Origin: Planctomycetia bacterium
Lineage (GTDB): Bacteria; Planctomycetota; Phycisphaerae; UBA1845; UTPLA1
DNA: 64,000 bases
Direction: 5' to 3'
Assembly (NCBI GenBank): GCA_015075745.1
Contig: JABTTW010000001.1
Span: 2,852,001 to 2,916,000 of the forward strand
Below the pieces are notes generated by a model. It did no database searches and had not been told where the DNA came from. It was given only the letters and a program-made list of their open reading frames with translations. Positions 38,859 to 48,269 of this stretch are shown one piece after another; the first letter of the stretch is position 1; each line of letters opens with the position of its first letter. The position numbers and the translations under genes were made by a program.

Positions 38859-41216
38859 TCATCGAACCGCCAGTTCATCCTCGTTTTTCTCTTCGCGATC
38901 GGCGTCACCATCTTTGGCGACGCGGTGAATCTTTCCGTCCTGGTCGATGTAGATCGTCGCGTATTCGACGAATTCATCGGGGCGGAACTTGAGTTTCCAC
39001 TCGGTCTCGGCCCAGTCGATTTCGTAGAGGTCGTCGTCGATTTCATCGTCGTCGTCGGTGATATCCCGGGTTTCTTTCTTGCTGGTGGTGAAGACGGAGA
39101 CAATGCCGGCGACGATTCCGCTGTCTTTGGGGCGGAGCGTCAACAGGTTGGGATGGGACGAGAAATCCACGTAGCCGTCGAGCTCGGCGACGGTGGCGGG
39201 CCAGCGTCCGTAATCTTTCTTGAATAGTTTGGCGTGATGATAGAGGACGCGCAGGTTGCGGCAGGCGGACTGCTCGCGCGCGGCTTCCGAGGTGTAGCTG
39301 GCCGTGGCGGACAGCGATGCGATGGTGACGCCGGGGACGTAGGCGGCGCCGATGGGAATCGGGCCGGTATGGCGGACGTCGAGGCCGGCGTACTCGATTT
39401 TGACGTTGATGGTGGAGTCGCAAAGTGCGTCGCCCAGTTTTTCGGCGGTGGGGGCGGACTCAGTGACCTGGACCGTCGCCGCGAGAACGGTGATATACGG
39501 CTGGACCCATTCGTAGACCTTGCGCCAGTTGATGACGAGTTGCCAGTGGGCGTTTTTCGAGTCGGGAATCTGGATGTTGTCCTTCGACTTGCGGCGCAGC
39601 GACTGCCACCTCTTGATGGCGTCCTCGGGCTGGGTCGACGTTTCGGCGATGATCAGGCGGTGGCGGTCGTCTTCATCCTGCGGGGATTCAAAGAAGACGA
39701 CGGTTCGGAAGGTCGCCAGGGAAAAGCCGCCTCCGCCATCGGCGGCGCTGTCTTTCCAGAAGTACACGTCATCGCCGATCTTGTCTTCGTGCCATGCGGG
39801 GGGGCGGTCGTCTTCTTTGCGATCTTTGGTGTCGTCTTCGATGGCTTCGCGGATGTCGTCTCTGATTCGCTCGGTGCGACGTGCGTAGAACTGATAATAG
39901 ACATCGGGGATGGGGAAGAAGCCGGTACCCGGTAAGGCGGCGAAGGCCATTTCACCATCGGCTCGGCTGCCGATGGTTCCGTTTTCGAGGCCGGCGATGG
40001 TATCGGCGAGGCCGTCGGCCATGGCGACGTGAACGGCCCCGGCCAGGTAGGCGTTTTTCGGGAATGTGAAGGATGCGTTCGTCTTTTTGAGAATCTGCTT
40101 GATACCGAGGCCCAGGAGGGGGTTCCAGCGCACGTTGAATCGCTCGCTCCACTGACCGTCGTCGGTGAGTTTTCCGCCGTAGCGGATGTCGCTGACCATG
40201 GAGAAGCCGGCGAGAAGGGACTGGCTCTTTTCGTCTTCCTTGCCGGCGTCCATGTTGAGGCGGCAATAGACGAGCATGCTGCTTTTGGTGGGGGGGCGCC
40301 TGTTGCCGGACTTGTCGAGCTTTTCGCCGAACAGTTTTGAGGGCGTCTCCAGCTTGGCATCGGAGACGATCAGGCTGCCGCGCTCGGCGGACTTGACGAC
40401 CGCGAGGATCACGTCGGGCGTTTCGAGCTTGTAGGTTCCGTCGTCCTGCTTGTTGAGGGAGATTTCCGAGAGGAGCTTTTTCGCCTTTTCATCCTCGAGC
40501 ATTTCACGGAGGCGGTCGCAGGTGTCTTCCAGGGTCCAGTCGAGCTTCACGGCCCATCGCGGGCGGCCGTCGCGATCCATGGTGAAGGTCATCACGCCGA
40601 TGGCGGTATCGGGCCAGTCGGCGACGCGCGAGAGCAGGCTGAGCACCGATTCAAAATCAAAGTCGTCGTCCGACTCCTTTTCGGTTCGCGGCAGCATTCC
40701 GGAGAAGGCCTTGACGAGCGTGCCGGTGCGGGATGATTTTGCCCCTTCGACCAGGCTCGTCACGGAAGGAATGAACACCTCGACCTGGGGGACGTTGGAC
40801 TTGTCTTCTTCCTTGTCCTTGGCCTTTGACTTGCCCTTGTCTTTCTTATCCGCGGGGCTTGTCGTGGCGAGCTTCTTTTTTGAAGGCTTCTCATCCTGCT
40901 CGTCGGAGGACGGCTTTTCGGATTCGTGGTCGCGATCGTCGTCGTCGGCTTGAGACTTCGCTTCGGTGTCCGATTCCTCGGCGGTTGATTCTTCGGGTTC
41001 GTCCGCGGCTTCGTCGTCGGCCTCGTCCGAATTGTTCGCATCGTCCGAATCGTCGGCGTCGTCCGCATCATCGGGCGGTGAGTGAACCGGGCTGCTCATG
41101 TGCGTGGTGAGAACTGGGCGAGCCGCCATCGCGTCATGCCCGCCGAATCCAATTGGACCGGCGATGACGAACACGAAGATGAGAAGAATCAAAAACCGCC
41201 GGGACAAAATGGACAT
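38859..41216 (-). CDS. Large secreted protein with acidic linker, unknown function
   Basis: A 785-residue exported protein. A signal peptide (about 1-31) precedes a low-complexity Asp/Glu/Ser-rich linker (about 45-135, DDADDADDSDDANNSDEADD), then a long alpha/beta region. One recognisable stretch is ACRNLRVLYHHAKLFKKDYG and RWPATVAELDGYV near residue 690-720, which resembles the C-terminal pattern of pseudopilin-like or DUF3352-like planctomycete proteins. I do not assign a family. GGAGGG with good spacing precedes the ATG. It sits 61 bases upstream of sppA on the same strand, and both share an acidic linker after the signal. Confidence 0.75.
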   Translation of the reverse strand: MSILSRRFLILLIFVFVIAGPIGFGGHDAMAARPVLTTHMSSPVHSPPDDADDADDSDDANNSDEADDEAADEPEESTAEESDTEAKSQADDDDRDHESEKPSSDEQDEKPSKKKLATTSPADKKDKGKSKAKDKEEDKSNVPQVEVFIPSVTSLVEGAKSSRTGTLVKAFSGMLPRTEKESDDDFDFESVLSLLSRVADWPDTAIGVMTFTMDRDGRPRWAVKLDWTLEDTCDRLREMLEDEKAKKLLSEISLNKQDDGTYKLETPDVILAVVKSAERGSLIVSDAKLETPSKLFGEKLDKSGNRRPPTKSSMLVYCRLNMDAGKEDEKSQSLLAGFSMVSDIRYGGKLTDDGQWSERFNVRWNPLLGLGIKQILKKTNASFTFPKNAYLAGAVHVAMADGLADTIAGLENGTIGSRADGEMAFAALPGTGFFPIPDVYYQFYARRTERIRDDIREAIEDDTKDRKEDDRPPAWHEDKIGDDVYFWKDSAADGGGGFSLATFRTVVFFESPQDEDDRHRLIIAETSTQPEDAIKRWQSLRRKSKDNIQIPDSKNAHWQLVINWRKVYEWVQPYITVLAATVQVTESAPTAEKLGDALCDSTINVKIEYAGLDVRHTGPIPIGAAYVPGVTIASLSATASYTSEAAREQSACRNLRVLYHHAKLFKKDYGRWPATVAELDGYVDFSSHPNLLTLRPKDSGIVAGIVSVFTTSKKETRDITDDDDEIDDDLYEIDWAETEWKLKFRPDEFVEYATIYIDQDGKIHRVAKDGDADREEKNEDELAVR

Positions 41217-41775
41217 CGGCGACCCTCCACCAGATCGAATCCCCGAGACAAGCGTCGATCGGTTGCCCTTGTCGTGCCCGAAAGGGCCGTCATATCATAT
41301 CAGATATCAACAGGGACACGACTGCATTCGCGGGAAATCGCCCGATTCATCACTCTCTTCGGCCATTTGGGGCCGTCTAAAGAGCATCGCTGGGTTTAGA
41401 AACCGTCGCCCCCAATCGGCGAGGCGTCGGTTATCAGAACGCTCCGGCGGTCGCGCGTTCACGCGTTCACTTGTAAGTACGAAATCCGGCAGCCTTCGAG
41501 GGCCGACTCTTTGCGGTCCTTCGGAAGGCCCGACGATTCATCGCCGCCGGATGTTCACGATTGCGGACCCTGACGCACGTTACCCGACCTTTTATTGGTC
41601 AATCATTTCACCCCGGTTCCCGATACCCGACGTGGCCTCGACCCGGGAGCCCGATGGTGGAGATCGGGTCATTCGCCGGGCTGTCGACCAACCAAGTCAA
41701 CTACTACCGTCGCCGGCACGGGGCCACGAACGATTTGTACACCTGCGACGGATGAGCGGCTCGGCATACCGGGTG
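41217..41775. other. ~560-base intergenic region, nothing recognised
   Basis: Between the acidic secreted protein and the sigma-factor gene. The open frames here have no ribosome sites and odd composition. An AT-richer spot, catatcatatcagatatc (41290-41306), may be part of the promoter for the 41216 gene. Confidence 0.5.
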
Positions 41776-42714
41776 TTATTGTGCCCGGGAGAGGAAGCCG
41801 ACGCTGGTCTGGAAGAATTGCTCGGCGAGTTCGGGTCGGCTTGCCGGACCGCTCTCGGTGGACAGGTCGTCGAGATTGGCGCGACACATCAGGCATCGCA
41901 CCGTGTCGAGGTGAAACCGGGTATATGACTGCCAGGGCTCTTCGAGGACGCCGAGCAAGTGCGAGCCGATGGTCCCGCGTTTGAGGCAGGAGAGCCGGCG
42001 CTGCCGCCAGACTTTGGCGATGGTCTCTTCGCCGGAGAGCTGGGCGTCGTCGAGCAGGCCGCGATCGTCGGCATCGAGTTCTGCGAGGAACTCCTGCAAT
42101 CTGCCGAGTGCCCTGAACTTGACACCGGCGATGGCCTTTTCGTCGCGGCCGAGTAACTCGGCGACCTCTTTGTTGCGCAGGCCGACGTAGAAGATGGACT
42201 CGATGACCTGCAAGTCTTCGAGCTTGCCGCGGTCGCGCAGCTCCTCGATCAAACGGCGCAGGATGGTGGCCAGGACGTCGGCCTGACGGGCGGCGCGTTC
42301 GCGGCCGGCGGCGACGCTGCTGGGTGTTTCGGAGTCTTCGGATTCGATCATGCCGGGCGAATCATCGTCGATGTCGAAGCCGGCGGTGTATTCCGAGCGG
42401 CGCTGCTTGCGGGTGAGGATCTCACCGATCTTGTAGCGGAGAATGGCGAAGAGGTAAGTTTCGAGGGAGCGAGAGGCGTCGTAGTGCTTGAGACTGGTGA
42501 CGAAGCCGAGCAGCGTCTCCTGGACGGCATCTTCGGCCTCGCCGACTTCGCGGAGGCGCGTGCGGGCGAAGGCCAGCAGGCGGCCCTGGTAGCGGTCGAT
42601 GAGCTGCTGCCATGCCCGCTCGTCACCTTTGCGTACCGCTTCGACCAGGAAATGGTCGGCATCGTTGGCCTGAACCAAAAACTCCCACCTTCCCTGAAAA
42701 GGGAACGAATCCAC
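41776..42714 (-). CDS. ECF-type sigma factor with a C-terminal zinc-finger-like tail
   Basis: A 312-residue sigma-70 family protein. Region 2 includes AWQQLIDRYQGRLLAFART and EAEDAVQETLLGFVTSLKHY (about 60-79). Region 4 includes ESIFYVGLRNKEVAELLGRD and GVKFRALGRLQEFL (about 171-210). The last 100 residues are extra: SCLKRGTIGSHLLG (C243), RFHLD (H268) and CLMCRANLDDL (C274, C277), an anti-sigma-like zinc-finger pattern fused to the sigma. The start is a GTG at 42714, with no clear ribosome site. It follows the Ser/Thr kinase by 127 bases and the FHA gene beyond; it may be controlled by phosphorylation (inference). Confidence 0.87.
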   Translation of the reverse strand: MDSFPFQGRWEFLVQANDADHFLVEAVRKGDERAWQQLIDRYQGRLLAFARTRLREVGEAEDAVQETLLGFVTSLKHYDASRSLETYLFAILRYKIGEILTRKQRRSEYTAGFDIDDDSPGMIESEDSETPSSVAAGRERAARQADVLATILRRLIEELRDRGKLEDLQVIESIFYVGLRNKEVAELLGRDEKAIAGVKFRALGRLQEFLAELDADDRGLLDDAQLSGEETIAKVWRQRRLSCLKRGTIGSHLLGVLEEPWQSYTRFHLDTVRCLMCRANLDDLSTESGPASRPELAEQFFQTSVGFLSRAQ

Positions 42715-42841
42715 ATGGCGCGGCCGATCGGCGTTGCCAAAGAGCCCCAGTATACCGGTTCACGGACTTGTGTCAGCCGTGGAGCATCCGCGGGGCCCGG
42801 CGTCATGGATGGATTGAATAACGAAGTCAGCGGGGCCAACC

Positions 42842-45766
42842 TCACGCGACGCCGACGACCGGACCGCCGGAGGGTACTTCGCGGCCGCTGAGCAGACCGC
42901 AGAGATCGCCGATTTCCTCGTTTAGCGCGTGGAGCTGCTTCTGGACGGGTTCGTTGAAGCTGGCGTCCATGTCGAGGAAGCAGGTGATGCGGTAGCCGCC
43001 GGTGTCGAGTTCGTATGCGGCGACGTTGAACTTGACCTTCCACTGGCGGATGTCGGAGCTGTAGAACTGGGCCGGCCAGGTGCCGCGCTCGAAGGACCAG
43101 AGCAGTTCGCCCTTGGAGACGAGCTTGTAGCCGAAGACGCTCATGTGGCGTTCGATGAGTCGCGGAAGACTGGCGTTGGGATCAATTTCGAAGACGCGGC
43201 GCAGGGGCAGGGCGAGCTTGTTTTTTTTCTCCATCTTGTTTTTCCTCGGTCGTCCGGCGGCGTATCCGCTGGTCCAGAGTGCGACTGAAGCAAGGATGGT
43301 CATGATCGCGACTGGCGGGATGACGCTTTCGGCATCTCCGCCGCTGAGGACGGCGGCGAAGAACGCCATCAGGACGCAGCCCGAGCCGAAGGCGCCGTAG
43401 GCGAGTCGCTTGAGGCGCTGGGACTTGTAAGCGCGCTTCTGTACTTCGTCGTCTTCTGCGTCGAGGAACTTAGGCTTGTAGGGTGCGACAGGGACAAACC
43501 AGACGAAGAGGCTGCCGATGGCGCCCAGCAGGACGCCGGCCAAGGCCAGCGGCATGAACTCATTGTCGATGTGCATCATGCCCATGGTGATGCCGGAGCA
43601 GGCGGAGACGGCGGCGCCGCCGAAGAAGATCGCGGGTCGAAAGACGCCTCTCCAAAGGCCGCGTTTGTAGCCCGACCAGGAGCGCGTGAACATGAAGAGG
43701 AACACGGCCATGGCCGTTGTGCCGAAGATGGAGAAGAGGCCGAGTTCGCGGTCGGCACCGAACTTGTCTCTAGTAAAGATGATGGTGGAATCCATCATGT
43801 TGGGCGTGGCGTAGAGGATGATTCCGCTGACGAGGGCGAAAGCGGAGCCCATCATCCAGAGGGCGCGGACGGCGCTGGACCGTCGCAATCGCGGATCGGT
43901 CTCGGTTTTGTCGGCCGCCAGCGTGGCGGGCGCGGGACCGGGCGACTGCGTACCGGGAAGCGGCGGCGGCGTACTGTCAGATCGACGGGCCACGCCCCGA
44001 CTGAAGCCGGGCGGCTCGACTGCGACGGCCATCGGATCGGGTGCTTCGTCAAAGCTGGGCTGATTCCCCTCGTCGTCGTCGCTGCGCGTCTTTGGAACGA
44101 CGGCGCCGGGTTTCAAGGGCCAGAGGCTGCCGATGGCCTGCACGACGAGGGAGGCGGCAGCGACGATGACGCCGGTCTTGAAGGCCTGGCCGTCGAGAAA
44201 TATTCCGCCGGCGATGAAGCCGGCAAGGCCGATGGAGAAGGCCGAGCCGAGCGACATCTTGCCTTGGCGACCGTCAAAGAGTCTTCCCGCCCAGTCGCCG
44301 AAGATCATGCAGAGGATGAGGGGGCCGGCCCAATCCGACGGGCCGAGCATTCTGACGGTTCGATAGATCGTCTCGCCGGCTTTGTTCGTATCTTTCACCA
44401 TGGTCGTGATGTGGCTGCTCAGTTCGCTCGTTCCAACGAGTCCGACCGCGGCGATGGCGGCGATGAGGAGACGGGGTACCCAGACGCCGGCGACTTTCAA
44501 TTTCTCATAGCTCAGCCAACTTCCGACCAGGACGCCCTGCACGATGCTGGCGATGTTCAGGAAGACGACGCCGGCGAGCAGGCCCTTGTGGGGCGTGTTT
44601 CCGGCGATGATGCTGACGCCGAAGGAGATGCCGACCGCCAGGATCATGGCGATGACGGCGCGGGCGCCGTGGCCGCCGGGGGCATGACCCGCCTGGTTGA
44701 GTTGCAGCGCCAGTGTCGAGTTATCGATGCGCCCGGCCATGCGGCCCATGCCGCGGCCGATGCGATTGTGGACGCGTTCGAATCTTCCCGGCGGGCCCAT
44801 TCGCGCCGGATGAATGGCGACGGGCGGTGTGTTTCGGCCGACGTTGCTGCTGCCGGCGCCTGTGAGGGTCGCTGCGCCGGGGTAGTCGGCGGCGCGGCGC
44901 AGATTCATCTCGGCCGTGGCCTTTGCCGCGGCGGTGGACAGGCTGCCCGGCTCGAACGAGGCGACGGACTGATCAAGCGAGGCGACGGAGAAGATCTCCG
45001 AGACCATTTCCTGGACCGTCTGGTAGCGGTCGTTCGGATCCTTGGCCAGTGCCTTGCGGATGACATGGGGAAACGGCTCGGGCAGTTCGTCCACCTCGGG
45101 CTGGGCGGTCAGGTGTTTCATGAGCACTTCGCCCATGGTCGCGCCGGCGAACGGCACCCGGCCGAGAAGCATCTCGTAGAGCATGACGCCGAGGGCGTAG
45201 ATGTCGATGGTGCGGTCGTAGTTTCCGCTGCCGACCTCGGGGGCCATGTAGTGAACGGTGCCGACCGACATGGTCTGGCCGCTGTGCTGGCTGGTGGCCA
45301 TCAGCTTGGCGAGACCGTAGTCGCCGATCTTCACGTAGCCGTCTTCGTAGAAGATGTTTCCCGGCTTCAGGTCGCGGTGGACGATGCCGCGGTCGTGCAG
45401 ATAGGCGAGGCCTTTGGCGATCTCGCGGAGGAAGTATGCGGCCTTTTGCGCACCGAGTCCGGCGGCCTCGGCGTTCATCAGGTCGCGCAGCGAGGGCCCG
45501 GTGACGAATTCCATGATGACGAAGTGATCGCCGTGCTCGTTTTGTTTGACGTCGTGGAGTCCGACGAGGTAGGGGCTCTTGAGGTTGAGGCAGTGGGCGA
45601 CGCCGCGCAGCTCGACGGAGGGATTCTCGCGCAGGTACTTGAGGGCGACTTCCTTGCCGCCGTCGCTGAGGGCGTAGTAGACCTCGCCGAAGCCTCCGCG
45701 GCCGACGCCGCGCTGGATGGTGTAGCCATCCAGCGGCCGGTCACCTTGATTGAATTGAAACGCCAT
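42842..45766 (-). CDS. Membrane Ser/Thr protein kinase
   Basis: A 974-residue eukaryote-like kinase. Kinase domain at about 14-270: Gly loop GVGRGGFGEVY (20-30), Lys43 in EVALKYL, HRDLKPGN (130-137), the Mg2+ motif as DYG (149-151) instead of DFG, and APE (175-177). A linker with a Pro-rich part follows. Many hydrophobic helices come next (about 365-560 and 635-830), far more than the usual single anchor. The soluble C-terminal domain is about 150 residues, with SLPRLIERHMSVFGYKLVSK. The partner FHA protein starts the operon 30 bases upstream, and an ECF sigma follows. Confidence 0.9.
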   Translation of the reverse strand: MAFQFNQGDRPLDGYTIQRGVGRGGFGEVYYALSDGGKEVALKYLRENPSVELRGVAHCLNLKSPYLVGLHDVKQNEHGDHFVIMEFVTGPSLRDLMNAEAAGLGAQKAAYFLREIAKGLAYLHDRGIVHRDLKPGNIFYEDGYVKIGDYGLAKLMATSQHSGQTMSVGTVHYMAPEVGSGNYDRTIDIYALGVMLYEMLLGRVPFAGATMGEVLMKHLTAQPEVDELPEPFPHVIRKALAKDPNDRYQTVQEMVSEIFSVASLDQSVASFEPGSLSTAAAKATAEMNLRRAADYPGAATLTGAGSSNVGRNTPPVAIHPARMGPPGRFERVHNRIGRGMGRMAGRIDNSTLALQLNQAGHAPGGHGARAVIAMILAVGISFGVSIIAGNTPHKGLLAGVVFLNIASIVQGVLVGSWLSYEKLKVAGVWVPRLLIAAIAAVGLVGTSELSSHITTMVKDTNKAGETIYRTVRMLGPSDWAGPLILCMIFGDWAGRLFDGRQGKMSLGSAFSIGLAGFIAGGIFLDGQAFKTGVIVAAASLVVQAIGSLWPLKPGAVVPKTRSDDDEGNQPSFDEAPDPMAVAVEPPGFSRGVARRSDSTPPPLPGTQSPGPAPATLAADKTETDPRLRRSSAVRALWMMGSAFALVSGIILYATPNMMDSTIIFTRDKFGADRELGLFSIFGTTAMAVFLFMFTRSWSGYKRGLWRGVFRPAIFFGGAAVSACSGITMGMMHIDNEFMPLALAGVLLGAIGSLFVWFVPVAPYKPKFLDAEDDEVQKRAYKSQRLKRLAYGAFGSGCVLMAFFAAVLSGGDAESVIPPVAIMTILASVALWTSGYAAGRPRKNKMEKKNKLALPLRRVFEIDPNASLPRLIERHMSVFGYKLVSKGELLWSFERGTWPAQFYSSDIRQWKVKFNVAAYELDTGGYRITCFLDMDASFNEPVQKQLHALNEEIGDLCGLLSGREVPSGGPVVGVA

Positions 45767-45795
45767 CGCATTCGCCCTTCGTCAAGCGACTCAGA

Positions 45796-47418
45796 CTAAC
45801 CAATTACCCGACCGACGCCGGCGGCGCGATCAAGTCCGGATACTGACAGACGCAAGTCTCCAATGTTCGTCAACACACCGAGCGGCAGGTGGACCGGCGC
45901 ACCGTCCGGCCCCATGGGCTTGGCCATCATCTGGCCCGCGCGCTCCATGAGGACGAACCCGCCGAGACTGGGTCGCAGTTGAATATGACACTCCTTGGTG
46001 CTGCCCATGAGGATGGGGCCGTTCCATAGTATGACGCGGCGGCAATCGCCGCTGGTGCGGACGCCTTCACCGAGATCGAGGGCGGCGGCCATGCTCTTGA
46101 GGCTGGGCCGCCGAAAGGTGAGGCGCACGCGGCTGCCGAGGCGGATTCGATCTCCGTCCTGGAGCAGTGCATGTTCGACGGCTTTGCCGGCGAGCTCGAC
46201 GCCCTTGGATGAGACGATGAAGTAGTCTTCGCCGGCGCGGATGAGTTCGGCGTGGCGGTCGGACAAGTCGCTGATGAGTTCGAGGTCGGCATGTCCCGAG
46301 CCGGCGCGTCCGACTGCGATGCGATCGCCTCGGAGAAGGAGAAAGCTGCCGACGCCGTCGATTCGAAAGACGATGCGACTGGGAAGAACGCCGCATAAAG
46401 GTGAATCAGGCTCTGAAGGAATCGGCGGCGGGCCTTTCCTCGCCGGCGTGACGGGCCGCGAGACGGTGTCGTCGGAGACGCCGGCCTGTGTCATGACGTT
46501 GGCCGGGACGTTGTTTTCGGAGAGCAGTCCCAGCGGACCTTCGAGCAGCGCCTTGCGATGTTCGGTGAGAGCGTCGAGCCGGTCGCGGACGTCGGCCAGC
46601 CAGTCGGCCCGGGGACCGACGCGGGTCAATCTTCCCATGAGGACGCCTGCTTTGGTGAAGTGATCGTCTGCCAATGCCCTGGCGGCTGCCTCGACAAGCC
46701 TGAGGGCTTCGTCCAGGTCGATGCGGTCGCTGCGCGATCGGCCGAGGTCGGCGAGTTCAGCGATGCGTTGTCGGGCGCGACGCAGGCGACCGGCCTGGTA
46801 TTCCTTTGTTGCTTCGTCGATGACGCGGTCGAGGATCATCGATTCCGCGTCGGCGAGGCCGGGGAGATTGGCGTGCAAGGCGCGGGCAGTGCGAAACTGC
46901 TGGACGGCTGTTGAGAGGTTTCCATCTTTGAGGGCGGGCCGGACCGCGGCCAGCGCCGCCTCGGCTCTTTCGACCTGTCCGTGAATCGCCTGCGACAGGG
47001 CGCCGATCTCGCTGTTCTCAACGGGGGCGCGGGCCCGGGCATCGGCTGCGGCGTCGATGCTGCCGGCGGCGAGGTGACGGCGCGCGTCGTTGATGACGGC
47101 CTGCTGGCGATCGGCTACGGCCGCGTTATGGCCACGGGCGTCAAGGGCCCGATTGCGCCATTCGGCGACCTTGCGGCCGTCCATTCCACATTCGCCGGCG
47201 CGGTCGAAGTCGGCGAGGGCGTCTTCAAACTTCCGGGCGAGGAGGCGGTCCTGGCCGCGGAGCATGAGGGCCTCGGCGAGTCGCCCGAGGAGCTGGGAGG
47301 CCTTCTTGTCCCGTTGAAGCTGGTGGACCGAAACGAGCTGGCAGGCGTCGTCGAGCCGGCCCTGGGAAAGGGCGTCCTCGGCGCTTTTCAGATGGGCTGG
47401 TGATGATCTTCCAAACAT
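45796..47418 (-). CDS. FHA domain protein with helical repeats
   Basis: A 540-residue cytosolic protein. The N-terminal 310 residues are helical repeats rich in Ala, Arg and Glu (SAEDALSQGRLDDACQLV and onward). The FHA domain (about 358-450) has GDRIAVGRAGSGHADLELIS and DLSDRHAELIRAGEDYFIVS, with the phosphothreonine-binding Arg, Ser/His region intact. A second FHA-like sheet may follow at about 460-540. FHA domains bind phosphothreonine, so this protein likely receives or scaffolds the kinase encoded 30 bases downstream. GGGAG with an 8-base spacer selects ATG 47418 over the longer upstream frame. Confidence 0.87.
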   Translation of the reverse strand: MFGRSSPAHLKSAEDALSQGRLDDACQLVSVHQLQRDKKASQLLGRLAEALMLRGQDRLLARKFEDALADFDRAGECGMDGRKVAEWRNRALDARGHNAAVADRQQAVINDARRHLAAGSIDAAADARARAPVENSEIGALSQAIHGQVERAEAALAAVRPALKDGNLSTAVQQFRTARALHANLPGLADAESMILDRVIDEATKEYQAGRLRRARQRIAELADLGRSRSDRIDLDEALRLVEAAARALADDHFTKAGVLMGRLTRVGPRADWLADVRDRLDALTEHRKALLEGPLGLLSENNVPANVMTQAGVSDDTVSRPVTPARKGPPPIPSEPDSPLCGVLPSRIVFRIDGVGSFLLLRGDRIAVGRAGSGHADLELISDLSDRHAELIRAGEDYFIVSSKGVELAGKAVEHALLQDGDRIRLGSRVRLTFRRPSLKSMAAALDLGEGVRTSGDCRRVILWNGPILMGSTKECHIQLRPSLGGFVLMERAGQMMAKPMGPDGAPVHLPLGVLTNIGDLRLSVSGLDRAAGVGRVIG

Positions 47419-47765
47419 CGGTCCACTCCCGCGACTCAGCGGCCTGGCTTGTTGTGCGAATTGTATCTCAAGTCTGATTCTGCGTTTAGGCGGAGTTCCG
47501 GTGAGGGGTTTCCTGCGATGGGCCATGTGGATTTCGCTCGCCGAAAAATGCCGCGACTCGTCAGATTCACAGTCATCCAGAGGCACTCCCACATGGCGGT
47601 TTTCGGGCCTATCCCGTTCCGCTCATGGGTATTGGCCTTCCGGCGTTGAATATTCCCGATTGCGGGCCGGTGGGGGGCATTCCGCTAACCTCGCGGGGCA
47701 GGGCGTGTCTAGTGCATGAAGCAACGCGGTCCGAAGGGCGACCGCGAGAACAGGAGAAGACTCCC
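47419..47765. other. Divergent intergenic region
   Basis: Separates the FHA operon (-) from the Tyr/Asp-repeat protein gene (+). A possible weak pair for the + gene is TTGCGG and CGCTAA at a 17-base spacing near 47655-47683. No repeats or RNA are recognised. Confidence 0.4.
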
Positions 47766-48083
47766 ATGAAGCGCAAACTGACACGACTGGCAATGATGTT
47801 CGGACTGGTTCTGGCCCTGGTACCGACGATGGGGTCGGACGGCTGTGACCGCCGAGGTGGTTACGGCTATTCCGGGTTCGACTTCGGATTCGACTATCTC
47901 CCGTCGTTCGGCGGGTTCGACTTCTTCAACTCGGGGTACGAGGAGAGCTATTACTACGAAGACAGCTACTACGATGACGGGTATTACTACGACGACGGGT
48001 ACTATGACGACGGGTATTACTATGGGGATGGCTACTACGACGACTTCTGGAAGAAGAAGGGCGCAGGAAAGCCACGCAAGTAA
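47766..48083 (+). CDS. Small secreted Tyr/Asp-repeat protein
   Basis: A 105-residue protein with a signal peptide (about 1-25), a Phe/Gly/Tyr-rich part (GYSGFDFGFDYLPSFGGFDF), and then about six repeats of YYxDGYYDDG. The end is basic (KKKGAGKPRK). Such Tyr/Asp arrays suggest a surface or metal-binding, possibly cross-linkable, protein; no family is recognised. AGGAGAA lies 10 bases before the ATG. Codons in the repeat vary between units, so the repeat is maintained at protein level. Confidence 0.78.
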   Translation: MKRKLTRLAMMFGLVLALVPTMGSDGCDRRGGYGYSGFDFGFDYLPSFGGFDFFNSGYEESYYYEDSYYDDGYYYDDGYYDDGYYYGDGYYDDFWKKKGAGKPRK

Positions 48084-48269
48084 CCCGGTCGGCCGCCGAA
48101 TCCAATAGCACATTCACACTGACAAAGCGTTGACGAAGGCCGCGGATTGCCGGAAGGCGGTTCGCGGTTCTTCATTTTGAGCATGGGTCGCTTGTCGAAG
48201 GGGCGGATTTCACCTATCGTTCAGTATCTTTCACGGGTGAAAATTGCTCATCCGTCGGGGAGCCACGCC

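Noticed and set aside
43571..45799. A 742-codon open frame antisense to the Ser/Thr kinase
   Set aside because: It is a compositional shadow: His/Gly/Asp/Glu-rich without domains, opposite a clear kinase.
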